Assembly: GCA_018061065.1 (NCBI GenBank)
Contig: JAGOUV010000001.1
Location: 52,217-116,216, forward strand
DNA length: 64,000 nt
Direction of reading: 5' to 3'
Origin: Candidatus Altimarinota bacterium
GTDB taxonomy: Bacteria; Patescibacteriota; Gracilibacteria; UBA1369; UM-FILTER-53-11
In this document: positions 6,441 to 15,856 of the stretch, piece after piece
Layout: every line of letters begins with the position of its first letter
Numbering within the stretch: position 1 is the first letter of the stretch
The notes under the pieces: generated by a model
What the model was told of the DNA's origin: nothing
Database searches by the model: none
Seen by the model: only the letters and a program-made list of their open reading frames with translations
Program-made: the position numbers and the translations under genes

Positions 6441-8861
6441 ATGACTGATTTAAAAAAAGATTTAACGGAGCAAGATATCCGTACAAAATTCATAACTCCT
6501 GCCATTAAGAATGCGGGCTGGGATGAAATGCTTCAGTTGCGTGAAGAGGTTTATTTTACTCATGGAAGAATTGAAGTAAGAGGTAAACTTACGAAGCGTG
6601 GTAAAGCCAAAAAGGCCGACTATGTGCTTTATTTCAGGAATAATTTCCCGATTGCCGTTGTTGAGGCTAAAGACAACAACCATACAGTAGGTGACGGAAT
6701 GCAGCAGGCCATGGAATATGCAGCTACACTGGACATTCCTTTTGCTTACAGCTCAAACGGTGACGGTTTTTTAGAGCACGATTTTTTGACTGGAAAAGAA
6801 AAGGAATTACAAATGCATGAATTACCATCGCCTGCAGAACTTTACGAGCGTTATACCGAAAATTTAAAGATTGATGAGCAAACTCAGGAAGTTATGGCAG
6901 TTCCCTATTATTCGGACGGTTCAGGGAAAACTCCTCGTTACTACCAAGAAATCGCAATCAATAGAGCGGTAAAGGCTTTTGCAGAACAGAGGAAAAGGAT
7001 TTTGCTTGTTATGGCAACGGGTACTGGAAAAACTCTCGTCGCAGGCCAGATAATTTGGAGATTATGGAAAGCTGGATCAGCCAAGCGCATTTTGTTTTTG
7101 GCGGATAGAAATATTTTGGTGGATCAGACGATGACGAATGATTTCAAGCATTTTGGTGATAATATGGCGAAGTTGTCAGGAAAACATGGCTCGATTGAAT
7201 ATCAGGACAAACAGAATTTAGCGCTTGGAGGAAAGAGCAAAAAGGTTGATAAGGCTTACCAGATTTATTTAGGGCTCTATCAATCTTTGACTAGTAATGA
7301 CGAGGTTGATGATGTTTTCAAGCAGTTCTCTCCTGATTTTTTTGACCTCATAATTGTTGATGAATGTCATCGCGGCAGTGCATCGGAAAATTCTGCTTGG
7401 CGCAGAGTTTTGACATATTTTTCATCGGCGACGCATATTGGTTTAACCGCGACACCAAAGGAAACAAAAGATGTTTCAAACATGGAATACTTTGGCGAAC
7501 CTATTTATACGTATTCCCTTAAACAAGGCATTGATGACGGTTTTCTTGCTCCTTACAAGGTAGTGCAAATCATGCTTGATAAGGATGTTGGTGGCTATAG
7601 ACCAAGCATCTCAGATAGAGATCGCGAAGGCCGTGAAATTGAGGATAAAATTTACACCACTAAGAACTTTGATAGAAATATTGTTTTAACGGAGAGGACA
7701 AAGACCGTTGCAAAAGAAATCACAAGATTCCTAACGGCAACTGATCCGTTTGCAAAGACAATTGTCTTTTGTGTGGACATTGATCATGCCGAAAGAATGA
7801 GGCAGGCTTTGGTGAATGAAAACGCTGATCTTGTAAAAGCAAATCGCAAATATGTCATGCGCATTACAGGCGATAACGAAGAAGGGAAAGCCGAATTGGA
7901 CAACTTCATCGATCCTGAAAGTCTTTATCCTACTATTGTCACGACAAGCAAATTGATGACAACGGGCGTAGATGCGCAGACCTGCAAGGTGATTGTGTTG
8001 GATTCAAACATCAACTCAATGACTGAGTTTAAACAGATTATTGGGCGTGGTTCACGCATCAAAGAAGACTTTGGCAAAACTCATTTTACTATCCTTGATT
8101 TCCGCAAAGTAACAGAGCTTTTTGCCGATCCAGATTTTGACGGTGATCCAGTGCAGGTAAAGGAAATTAAAGAGGGTGAAGAGTTTGTGGATGATTCAGC
8201 TCAAGTTGATCAAGATACTGACCATGAAGAAGAGAATGAGATTTTTACAGAAAAGCCAATAATAATCGCATGTGGAGGAGCAATTGGAGCAGGAGGAAAG
8301 GGGAAAATCTATATCGATGGTGTTCCAGTCAGCCTTGCTTACAAACAAACTCAGTATTTGGGCGCTGACGGAAAACTGATAACAGAGTCTTTGAAAGATT
8401 ATACGAAGAGGAAAATTTTGCAGGAATATTCTTCGCTGGATGAATTCATCAATAAATGGGATAAAAATAAGAAAAAGTACTTCATTTTGGAAGAGTTGAG
8501 TCAGCAAGGAGTGATGCTTTCGGAACTTCAAAGGGATATCGGGCAGGATTTAGACCCGTTTGACCTTATTTTGCATGTGGCGTTTGGTAAAAAGAAATTA
8601 ATGACTCGCAAGGAGAGAGCCAATCATGTTCGCAAGAAAAACTACTTTGATAAATATAGCGCAAAAGCTCGCGAAGTTTTGGAGGCTTTGCTCGATAAAT
8701 ATGCGGATGAAGGACTACAGCATCTTGAAGATATCGACATTTTGAACGTTCAACCTTTTTCGCAGTATGGTTCACCTGTAGAAATTATTCACGAATTTGG
8801 TGGCCGCGATCAATATTTGCAGGCGATTGAAAGCCTCGAGAAAGAAATTTATGCATTTTAA
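6441..8861 (+). CDS. hsdR: Type I restriction enzyme, R subunit (HsdR, EcoEI-like)
   Basis: 806 residues, close to the EcoEI (type IB) R subunit and shorter than EcoKI. The N-terminal PD-(D/E)xK nuclease site is visible as D60 and E75-A-K77 (ADYVL, VVEAKD). The SF2 translocase follows: Walker A ATGTGKT at 192-198, DECH box at 307-310, GLTATPKET motif III, and motif VI region IIGRGSRIKED. The C-terminal third should bind the methylase complex. HsdR translocates DNA and cuts unmodified DNA at a distance. It is the first gene of a five-gene operon; hsdM follows after 10 bases. All key catalytic residues appear intact. Confidence 0.96.
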   Translation: MTDLKKDLTEQDIRTKFITPAIKNAGWDEMLQLREEVYFTHGRIEVRGKLTKRGKAKKADYVLYFRNNFPIAVVEAKDNNHTVGDGMQQAMEYAATLDIPFAYSSNGDGFLEHDFLTGKEKELQMHELPSPAELYERYTENLKIDEQTQEVMAVPYYSDGSGKTPRYYQEIAINRAVKAFAEQRKRILLVMATGTGKTLVAGQIIWRLWKAGSAKRILFLADRNILVDQTMTNDFKHFGDNMAKLSGKHGSIEYQDKQNLALGGKSKKVDKAYQIYLGLYQSLTSNDEVDDVFKQFSPDFFDLIIVDECHRGSASENSAWRRVLTYFSSATHIGLTATPKETKDVSNMEYFGEPIYTYSLKQGIDDGFLAPYKVVQIMLDKDVGGYRPSISDRDREGREIEDKIYTTKNFDRNIVLTERTKTVAKEITRFLTATDPFAKTIVFCVDIDHAERMRQALVNENADLVKANRKYVMRITGDNEEGKAELDNFIDPESLYPTIVTTSKLMTTGVDAQTCKVIVLDSNINSMTEFKQIIGRGSRIKEDFGKTHFTILDFRKVTELFADPDFDGDPVQVKEIKEGEEFVDDSAQVDQDTDHEEENEIFTEKPIIIACGGAIGAGGKGKIYIDGVPVSLAYKQTQYLGADGKLITESLKDYTKRKILQEYSSLDEFINKWDKNKKKYFILEELSQQGVMLSELQRDIGQDLDPFDLILHVAFGKKKLMTRKERANHVRKKNYFDKYSAKAREVLEALLDKYADEGLQHLEDIDILNVQPFSQYGSPVEIIHEFGGRDQYLQAIESLEKEIYAF

Positions 8862-8871
8862 CTTTTAGACC

Positions 8872-10302
8872 ATGGGTAACTTATCAGGAATTATCAAATC
8901 CATTCAAAACATCATGCGCGAAGATCATGGCGTGGATGGCGACGCGCAAAGGCTTTCGCAACTTTGTTGGATGTTGTTTTTGAAAATCTTCGACGAAAAA
9001 GAAGCGGAAAGAGAGGTTTTAAATCCAAAATACAAGTCTCCAATTCCTGAGGAGCTACGTTGGAGAAATTGGGCAGCAAATGAAGAGGGCATGACTGGTG
9101 ATACATTGCTGGATTTCATCAATAACAAGCTTTTTCTGATTTTTAAAAAATTTCCATACACTGCAAAGGATAATGAGGCGGGTTTCATCGTAAAGGCCGT
9201 TTTTGAGGACAGTTACAATTACATGAAGAGCGGTACGCAGATGCGTAAGGTCATCAACAAACTTAATGAGCTGAATTTCAACCGCAAAGCGGACAAAGAT
9301 CAGTTTGGGCACATATACGAGGAATTGCTCCAAAGTCTGCAAAGTGCGGGCAATGCGGGCGAATTTTACACCCCCAGAGCGCTGACCAGCTTTGTTGTTG
9401 AGATGGTCAACCCCAAACTCGGCGAACAGGTTTTTGATCCTGCTTGCGGTACGGGTGGATTTTTGACCTCCGTGATTGAACATTTACGCAAAAGTGAAGT
9501 ACATACTGCCGAAGATGAGGCATTTATAAAAAAGACGGTGCAGGGAGTAGAGCTAAAATCCCTTCCCCACATGCTTTGTGTAACGAATATGATTTTGCAT
9601 GGCATCAATACGCCGACCAATATTAAGCATGATGATTCGCTTGCACGTCCAATTAAAGACATCGCGCCATCAGAACGTGTCGACGTGATTGTCGCAAATC
9701 CTCCTTTTGGAGGATCGGTAAAAGATGGAATTTTGGCAAACTTTCCAAAGACTTTTCAAACAAAAGAAACGGCGGATTTATTTTTGGTGCTTTTTATGAA
9801 ATTACTCAAACCAAGTGGCCGTGCAGGCATTGTGCTGCCCGATGGTTCACTTACGGGTGAAGGAGTGAAAGCTAAAATCAGGGAGCAGTGGCTTACGGAA
9901 TGTAACCTTCATACTATTATCAGGCTTCCAAACTCAGTTTTTGCACCTTATGCAACGGTGGCTACAAATCTGCTCTTTTTCCAGAAAGGAGAGCCTACTA
10001 AAGAGATTTGGTATTACGAACATAGGTTACCAGCAGGCGTAAAGGCTTATTCTAAGACGAAACCGATCAATGTAAAAGAGTTTGAGCCGATTAAAAAATG
10101 GTGGAATGATCGTAAGGAAAGCGATCAAGTTTGGAGAGTGGCAATCAAAGATATTGAAGGTCGTGGTTGGGATTTGGATATCAAGAATCCCAACAAAAAA
10201 GAGGAAACAATTGAGCATTCAAGCAAGGAACTCATTGATATGCTTGAAGCTTCTTTTGCCGAGAGCAAGCAAATTTTAGAATCTATTAAATTTGAATTAT
10301 GA
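8872..10302 (+). CDS. hsdM: Type I modification methylase, M subunit (HsdM)
   Basis: 476 residues. A helical N-terminal HsdM_N domain (about 1-140) precedes an N6-adenine methyltransferase domain with the SAM-binding motif FDPACGTGGFL (188-198) and the catalytic NPPF (276-279) in DVIVANPPFGG. QFGHIYEELLQSL and AGEFYTPRAL are standard HsdM landmarks. It methylates adenine in both half-sites as M2S1 with HsdS. Stop and the next start overlap as ATGA, so hsdS is translationally coupled. Confidence 0.97.
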   Translation: MGNLSGIIKSIQNIMREDHGVDGDAQRLSQLCWMLFLKIFDEKEAEREVLNPKYKSPIPEELRWRNWAANEEGMTGDTLLDFINNKLFLIFKKFPYTAKDNEAGFIVKAVFEDSYNYMKSGTQMRKVINKLNELNFNRKADKDQFGHIYEELLQSLQSAGNAGEFYTPRALTSFVVEMVNPKLGEQVFDPACGTGGFLTSVIEHLRKSEVHTAEDEAFIKKTVQGVELKSLPHMLCVTNMILHGINTPTNIKHDDSLARPIKDIAPSERVDVIVANPPFGGSVKDGILANFPKTFQTKETADLFLVLFMKLLKPSGRAGIVLPDGSLTGEGVKAKIREQWLTECNLHTIIRLPNSVFAPYATVATNLLFFQKGEPTKEIWYYEHRLPAGVKAYSKTKPINVKEFEPIKKWWNDRKESDQVWRVAIKDIEGRGWDLDIKNPNKKEETIEHSSKELIDMLEASFAESKQILESIKFEL

Positions 10303-11813
10303 GTACTGCCAAGAATGTAAAGATGCTTGATTCGATAAAATTTAAATATTTTCCTTTAACTTTTATCAAAAGTCGTGAAGAGAAAAAAAGACAAATTTTA
10401 AATACTGTCATTTTTAAATATATCGAAGATCGTTACAACGATAACCGTGAGTTATCAGACCTCATTGAAAGTACACAATATGGCTATAATGCTTCAGCTT
10501 TAAAGAAGGGGGGGAACAAATTTTTAAGAATAAGCGATATTAAAGAAGGTGAAGTGGACTGGCAGAATGTTCCATTTTGCAATTGTTCCGATGATAAAAC
10601 CTACATGTTAAATATAGATGACATTTTGATTGCAAGAACTGGCGGAACAACTGGCAAGAGCTTCTTGATTCAATCAGCGCCTAGTGGTGCTATCTATGCG
10701 GGATACTTGATAAGACTTCGATGTAAAAAGAATGTTAATCCACGTTATATCTATGCGTTTCTAAATAGTTATGCATATTGGCCACAAATCTCTGAGCTTA
10801 AGGGTGGCTCTGCTCAGCCTAATGTGAATGCTGAAAAGCTCAAAAAAATAATCATCCCAAACTGTCCACTAGAAGTCCAAGATAAAATTGTTAGCTTTAT
10901 TGAGAGTAACGAAATAGATGATGAAAATCTAAAAATAAAAATTAAGAAAATAGACAGAAGTTTTGAGTATTTCGACAGAAATAAAGCATTGTTTTCTACT
11001 CAAGAAATCAGCATTAACAATCTTCGTCAGCAAATCCTACATGATGCTATCTCAGGTAAACTGACTGAAAATTGGCGCAGAGAAAATACAGATGTTACGC
11101 CAGCAAGTGAGATTCTGAAGCGAACAAAAGAAGAAAAATTGACCAAAGAGAAAAAAAATAAAAAGGGAAAGCCACTCCCTTCAATAACTGAAGGTGAAAC
11201 TTTATTTAAATTACCTACAGGGTGGGCGTGGACTCGATTAGGAGAATTGGGGTTGATTACTAGAGGTAAGTCACCAAAATATAATGCAGCATCATCAGTT
11301 GGAGGATTAAATCAGAAATGTATTAGATGGGGTTATATTGATACGTCTTTTTGCAAAAAAGTTGAAGAGAGATGGTTTAATAACTTGGATAGCGAGACTT
11401 TAACAAAAGATGGAGATATCCTAGTTAATTCTACTGGTGAAGGCACTATTGGGAGAAGTGCTTTAGTTGAAGATAGTGCTATCGGCTTGATTTATGATTC
11501 TCATGTTTTGTGTTTTAGGGGATTAGATATTGTTGAGTCTCAATATATTATGTTTTTAATAAATGGGAAATTTGGCCAAAAACAGATTGAAGACTCCAAA
11601 GGGGCAAAAACTACAAAACAAACTGAGCTTGGGGTTGAGAATTTAAAAAATCTTTATATTCCACTGCCTCCATTTTTCGAACAAAAAGCTATTGTTGCGA
11701 AGGTTGAATCATTGACGCGAAAGTGTGATCAAATTGAGGCAAAAATGAATCAAACCGAGCAAAATGCTGAACTACTACTGCAGGCATTTTTGGCGGAAGC
11801 GTTTAAGGCATAA
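10299..11813 (+). CDS. hsdS: Type I specificity subunit (HsdS) with two target recognition domains
   Basis: 504 residues. TRD1 covers about residues 30-205 (YGYNASALKKGGNKFLRISDI, ILIARTGGTTGKS) and TRD2 about 310-470 (LPTGWAWTRLGELG, DILVNSTGEGTIGRS). Between and after them are the conserved helical spacers (LRQQILHDAISGKLTENWR; EQKAIVAKVESLTRKCDQIE) that set the gap in the bipartite target and bind HsdM. A run of seven G residues at 10508-10514 lies in TRD1, encoding part of KKGG; it is a potential slippage site. The target sequence cannot be predicted by eye. Confidence 0.95.
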   Translation: MSTAKNVKMLDSIKFKYFPLTFIKSREEKKRQILNTVIFKYIEDRYNDNRELSDLIESTQYGYNASALKKGGNKFLRISDIKEGEVDWQNVPFCNCSDDKTYMLNIDDILIARTGGTTGKSFLIQSAPSGAIYAGYLIRLRCKKNVNPRYIYAFLNSYAYWPQISELKGGSAQPNVNAEKLKKIIIPNCPLEVQDKIVSFIESNEIDDENLKIKIKKIDRSFEYFDRNKALFSTQEISINNLRQQILHDAISGKLTENWRRENTDVTPASEILKRTKEEKLTKEKKNKKGKPLPSITEGETLFKLPTGWAWTRLGELGLITRGKSPKYNAASSVGGLNQKCIRWGYIDTSFCKKVEERWFNNLDSETLTKDGDILVNSTGEGTIGRSALVEDSAIGLIYDSHVLCFRGLDIVESQYIMFLINGKFGQKQIEDSKGAKTTKQTELGVENLKNLYIPLPPFFEQKAIVAKVESLTRKCDQIEAKMNQTEQNAELLLQAFLAEAFKA

Positions 11814-11825
11814 TTAAAAAGTTTT

Positions 11826-14597
11826 ATGAGTCATGTAGACAAAAACAACCGAGGATCAGAATGGAGGAAGTGGGACTTGCACGTTCATACTCCTGCTTCG
11901 TTGCGCCAGAATTACGGTGGTGCCACAGATGAGGTATGGGAGCAATTTATTACTGATCTAGAAAAACTTCCTCAAGAGTTTAAAGTTATTGGAATTAATG
12001 ATTATCTGTTTCTTGATGGTTACGAAAAGGTTTTGCAGTACAAGAAATCTGGACGGTTAACAAATATAGATCTGATCCTCCCAGTTTTAGAGTTTAGATT
12101 AGCAGAATTTTCGGGGGTTGATTTTGCTGATTACAAGAGACCGAATATTCACGTGATTTTTGCTGATGAAAGTACTCTCAAACCCGACATTATTAAGAGT
12201 CAATTCCTAGCGACTCTTGATGCAGCGTATCAGTTGGAAAAGGACGGTAAAAAATTTCATAGGACATTAACCAAAGAATCCTTAATTGTCTTTGGGCAAA
12301 AGATTATTGATTCGGTTCCTGCCGCTGAGAAATCGAAATGTGGAACAGCTGAAATAGAGGGTTTTAATAATCTGAATTTGAGACTTGAGCAGATAGAGGA
12401 ATCCCTAAAAAACGACTGTTTTGATGGCAAATACCTTCTAGCGATAGGAAAAACTGAATGGGACGAAATGAAGTGGAGCGATGCAAGTATTGCATCGAAG
12501 AAGAACTTGATAAACTCCTGCAGCATCATCTTTACCTCATCCGCATCGGTTGAGTCTTTTCAAAAAGCAAAAAGAAAACTGACCGAGCAAGAAGTAAAAG
12601 ATCTCTTGCTCGATTGTTCTGATGCACATAGTTTTTCTGATTCAAAAGATAAGGATGACAATCCAATAAAGGATAGGATTGGAAAATGTTTTACGTGGAT
12701 CAAGGCTGATCCAACTTTTGAAGGATTGAAGCAGATTATTTATGAACCGTTGGAGCGAGTGAAGATTCAGGAATCAAATCCTGAAGAAGAAAAGAAACAT
12801 TATAAATTAAAAACTTTACAAATTTCTAACTCAAGGAACGATTTAATTGTTGATCAAGAAATTGTCTTTAACTCAGGTTTATCAAGCGTGATTGGAGGAC
12901 GAGGGGCTGGCAAATCGGCACTTTTGAATCTCTTGGTGTTATTTAATGGTCAGAAAGATAATTTTATTGATTGGGCTAATGAAAATGGAGATGCTGATCT
13001 AAAATGTATATTTTTGAATAGAGATGGTCAAAAAGAGGAATACGAATCAAAGTTATCTAGTTGTGATAATCATTCTTTACCAATTTATTATCTTTCACAG
13101 GGCAATATAGAAGATTTCTCAACCGAAAAAGAAAATGTGAGGGAAGAATTTCTAAGTACTTTGGGGATTACTGAAAATTTGTACTACTACAATGACCAAA
13201 TAAGCGAAGCGGAAAACCTTATTAATAATTTAAGAAGTTTGGATATTGAAGAGCAAGAAATATCGGATTCTTATAAAAAGGAGGCAGAAGGAAGTAATAT
13301 CAAATGGGAAGATTTTGAAAAATATTACACCTGCAGAAAAAGTGTTTTGGAAGTACAAAAAAAGAAATATTCAACGAAAGAAACTCAGGATGCCTTGGAG
13401 AAAATTTCCCAAATTAGCATAAATGGAATTCGCCTCAAAAAGATATTAGAATCAGAAAAGATTTCGGAAATTAGAACTTTGGCCTCACAACTCAATAAGA
13501 ATATTGAGGAGTATTTTAATTTATTTATTCAAGAAGATGATGATTTAAAGAAGAATATTCAGCATCTGACTCAATATAATGTTGAGGTTTTTGAAGGTCA
13601 AGTTTCTCAAAATAAAACTATTATAGAAAAGCAACTAGAAGAATTAAGAAAGTTAGCAAGCACTGAAATCCTCAAATTAAAAATATTAGGTATTCAAGAT
13701 TATAAGAACCTCACTGAATCAATCGAGAAAATTGATAGATCATTAATACAATTGGAAAAATCAAAATCAAGACTTGTGGAAATTAAAGAAGGCAAAAAGG
13801 ATATTAAGAACAAATTAATAGAACTTTCCATTAGTTATAAAGAAAATATCAAAGTTGCAATCGCAGATATTGATGATAAATTTCGGGAATTTAGGACAGA
13901 TCAGACAGACCTATTTAACAAGATATTTGAGGGGGTAATGGTTTCCGGATCTGTATATTTCGATGTGAAAAAATTTAAGAATCTTTTAAAGGAAGAGTTC
14001 TACAGTGGAAAAGCAGACTGTGTCGATACGTTGTTCCCTGCTTTAAGTGATAATGACTATGAAGCATTTCTCAATCAATCTAATAATTTTTGGGGAATAT
14101 TGGATGAAGAGAAGAAACACTTTAAACAAAATGGTTATTATGATTTTCTATCATTGATTTTCCAGAATTGTATGAGCCATATCCTTGTTCATCCAAAAAT
14201 TGAATTATATGGACGAGAGCTAGGAGGTATGTCAGGTGGTCAACAAGCAACACTTTTGTTGAAATTAAAGTTAGCATCTGAAGGTTTACAAAAAGATATT
14301 ATAATATTAGATCAACCAGAAAATCATTTAGATAATAAGTTTATTACGGAGAGCTTGGTAGGGTTATTGAGAGAACTTAAAAAAGAAAAACAAGTTATTA
14401 TCGCCAGTCATAGTGCAAATGTTGTTGTCGGTTCTGATGCTGAGGAAGTTATAGTTTCTAGAATGGATGGTGAAGATAAGAAATATTTTTCTGGTTCTTT
14501 GGAAAATCCTGAAATACAAGCGGAAGTTATAGGGATTTTAGAGGGTGGGAAAATAGCTTTTGAACAGAGGAAAAAGAGATATGGAATGCAAAATTAA
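11826..14597 (+). CDS. PHP-domain and SMC-like AAA ATPase (TrlF-like), RM-associated
   Basis: 923 residues. The N-terminus holds a PHP-type metal site: WDLHVHTPAS with H19 and H21, then INDYLFLDG and further His/Asp residues (HVIFADE), as in PHP phosphoesterases. An ABC/SMC-like ATPase follows: Walker A GGRGAGKS near 357-364, a long charged coiled coil (about 440-700), signature LGGMSGGQQ near 798-806, Walker B IIILDQPENHLD near 825-837, and a switch His in IASHSANVV. This architecture is often annotated as 'TrlF family AAA-like ATPase'. It starts 12 bases after hsdS, so it belongs to the RM operon. Coupling ATP-driven DNA sensing to phosphodiester or nucleotide hydrolysis is inference. Confidence 0.85.
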   Translation: MSHVDKNNRGSEWRKWDLHVHTPASLRQNYGGATDEVWEQFITDLEKLPQEFKVIGINDYLFLDGYEKVLQYKKSGRLTNIDLILPVLEFRLAEFSGVDFADYKRPNIHVIFADESTLKPDIIKSQFLATLDAAYQLEKDGKKFHRTLTKESLIVFGQKIIDSVPAAEKSKCGTAEIEGFNNLNLRLEQIEESLKNDCFDGKYLLAIGKTEWDEMKWSDASIASKKNLINSCSIIFTSSASVESFQKAKRKLTEQEVKDLLLDCSDAHSFSDSKDKDDNPIKDRIGKCFTWIKADPTFEGLKQIIYEPLERVKIQESNPEEEKKHYKLKTLQISNSRNDLIVDQEIVFNSGLSSVIGGRGAGKSALLNLLVLFNGQKDNFIDWANENGDADLKCIFLNRDGQKEEYESKLSSCDNHSLPIYYLSQGNIEDFSTEKENVREEFLSTLGITENLYYYNDQISEAENLINNLRSLDIEEQEISDSYKKEAEGSNIKWEDFEKYYTCRKSVLEVQKKKYSTKETQDALEKISQISINGIRLKKILESEKISEIRTLASQLNKNIEEYFNLFIQEDDDLKKNIQHLTQYNVEVFEGQVSQNKTIIEKQLEELRKLASTEILKLKILGIQDYKNLTESIEKIDRSLIQLEKSKSRLVEIKEGKKDIKNKLIELSISYKENIKVAIADIDDKFREFRTDQTDLFNKIFEGVMVSGSVYFDVKKFKNLLKEEFYSGKADCVDTLFPALSDNDYEAFLNQSNNFWGILDEEKKHFKQNGYYDFLSLIFQNCMSHILVHPKIELYGRELGGMSGGQQATLLLKLKLASEGLQKDIIILDQPENHLDNKFITESLVGLLRELKKEKQVIIASHSANVVVGSDAEEVIVSRMDGEDKKYFSGSLENPEIQAEVIGILEGGKIAFEQRKKRYGMQN

Positions 14598-14629
14598 GAT
14601 AAATTATTAATCATTAAATCAAATTTTTT

Positions 14630-15856
14630 ATGGCAGACCAAACAATTACATGTCCGAAGTGCGGTGAACAGATTCAGCTCAACGATGCTCTTACTGGAAA
14701 AATTAGAGAACAGTTGAAAGGTGAAATTGAAAAGGGAGTTCTTGAAAAAGAGAAACAACTAGCCATCAAAGAGAAAGCTGTAGCGGAAAGTCAAAAAAAT
14801 ATTGATGAACAGGTGAGCAAAAAACTGGATGCTGAAAAGACTAAAATTATGGCTATTGCAAAGGAGGAAGCAGGCAAGAAACTTGAATTAGAAATGCAGA
14901 ATTTGGTGAAAGCGGATGAAGAAAAAGAGAAAGAACTTGAAGAAATGAGAAAACAGGCAATTGCTTCTATGGATAAGGCGCGTGAACTTGAGACAAAAGA
15001 TAAAAAACGCGAATTGGAATTTGCTCAAAAAATGGATGAAGCTACAAGGAAAATTGCAGAGCAAGCTAAGCTCGAAGCTGATGAGGCCTCAAAGAAAAAA
15101 TTACTTGAAAAAGATAAGACAATTGAGCAAATGCAAAAAGCCCTAGAAGAAGCACAGCGTAAGGCTGAACAAGGTTCAATGCAGATTCAGGGGGATGCCC
15201 AGGAAACTGATCTTAAATTGGCTTTGCAGAGTGCATTTATGTCCGACACGGTGGAGGATATTGCTACGGGCACAAAAGGTGCAGATCTCCTTCAGACAGT
15301 ATTCTCATCTATGGGGCAAAAACAGGGTGTCATTCTTTGGGAATCAAAAAATACTAAGAATTGGAAGGAAGAGTGGGTAAGGAAGTTAAAAGATGATCAG
15401 GCTCATGTAAAAGCTGATGTAGTTATTATTGCCACTCAAGTTTTGCCAGAAGATGTTGAGACTTTCGGTTTTAGAGACGGCGTATGGATCACAGCCTATA
15501 AGTACGCTTTGCCTTTGGTGGCGGCATTGAGGTATCAGCTTTCTGAGATGAGCAAAGTTAAACAATCATTAGTTGGAAAAGATGCCAAAATGGAGCTTTT
15601 GTATAACTATTTAGGTGGAGCAGAATTTAAGAACCGCATCGAGACAATTGTATTGGCTTTTGGAAGTTTAAAGAAAGGTCTGGATGCAGAAAAACGTGCA
15701 ATGGAAAAGATATGGAACAAGCGAGAGAAGGAAATCGACAGAGTGATGAAAAATACAGCAGGATTCCACGGTGATTTGGAAGGAATCATGGGTGCTGCGG
15801 CTTTACCTAGTATTAGTGCTCTTGAATTAGGTAGCGGTGAAGAAGAAGAAATTTAG
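14630..15856 (+). CDS. DUF2130 family coiled-coil protein with nuclease-like motif
   Basis: 408 residues. An N-terminal CPKC knuckle (residues 9-12) precedes a long Lys/Glu/Ala-rich coiled coil (about 35-185). The C-terminal DUF2130 domain contains GTKGADLLQTVF and ILWESKNTKNW; D219 together with E238-S-K240 fits the D...ExK pattern of PD-(D/E)xK nucleases, and ADVVIIAT follows as a core strand. The family has no established function. It is the last gene of the RM operon, 32 bases after the PHP-ATPase, and its stop overlaps the convergent membrane gene by 4 bases. Nuclease activity is a hypothesis from the motif. Confidence 0.85.
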   Translation: MADQTITCPKCGEQIQLNDALTGKIREQLKGEIEKGVLEKEKQLAIKEKAVAESQKNIDEQVSKKLDAEKTKIMAIAKEEAGKKLELEMQNLVKADEEKEKELEEMRKQAIASMDKARELETKDKKRELEFAQKMDEATRKIAEQAKLEADEASKKKLLEKDKTIEQMQKALEEAQRKAEQGSMQIQGDAQETDLKLALQSAFMSDTVEDIATGTKGADLLQTVFSSMGQKQGVILWESKNTKNWKEEWVRKLKDDQAHVKADVVIIATQVLPEDVETFGFRDGVWITAYKYALPLVAALRYQLSEMSKVKQSLVGKDAKMELLYNYLGGAEFKNRIETIVLAFGSLKKGLDAEKRAMEKIWNKREKEIDRVMKNTAGFHGDLEGIMGAAALPSISALELGSGEEEEI

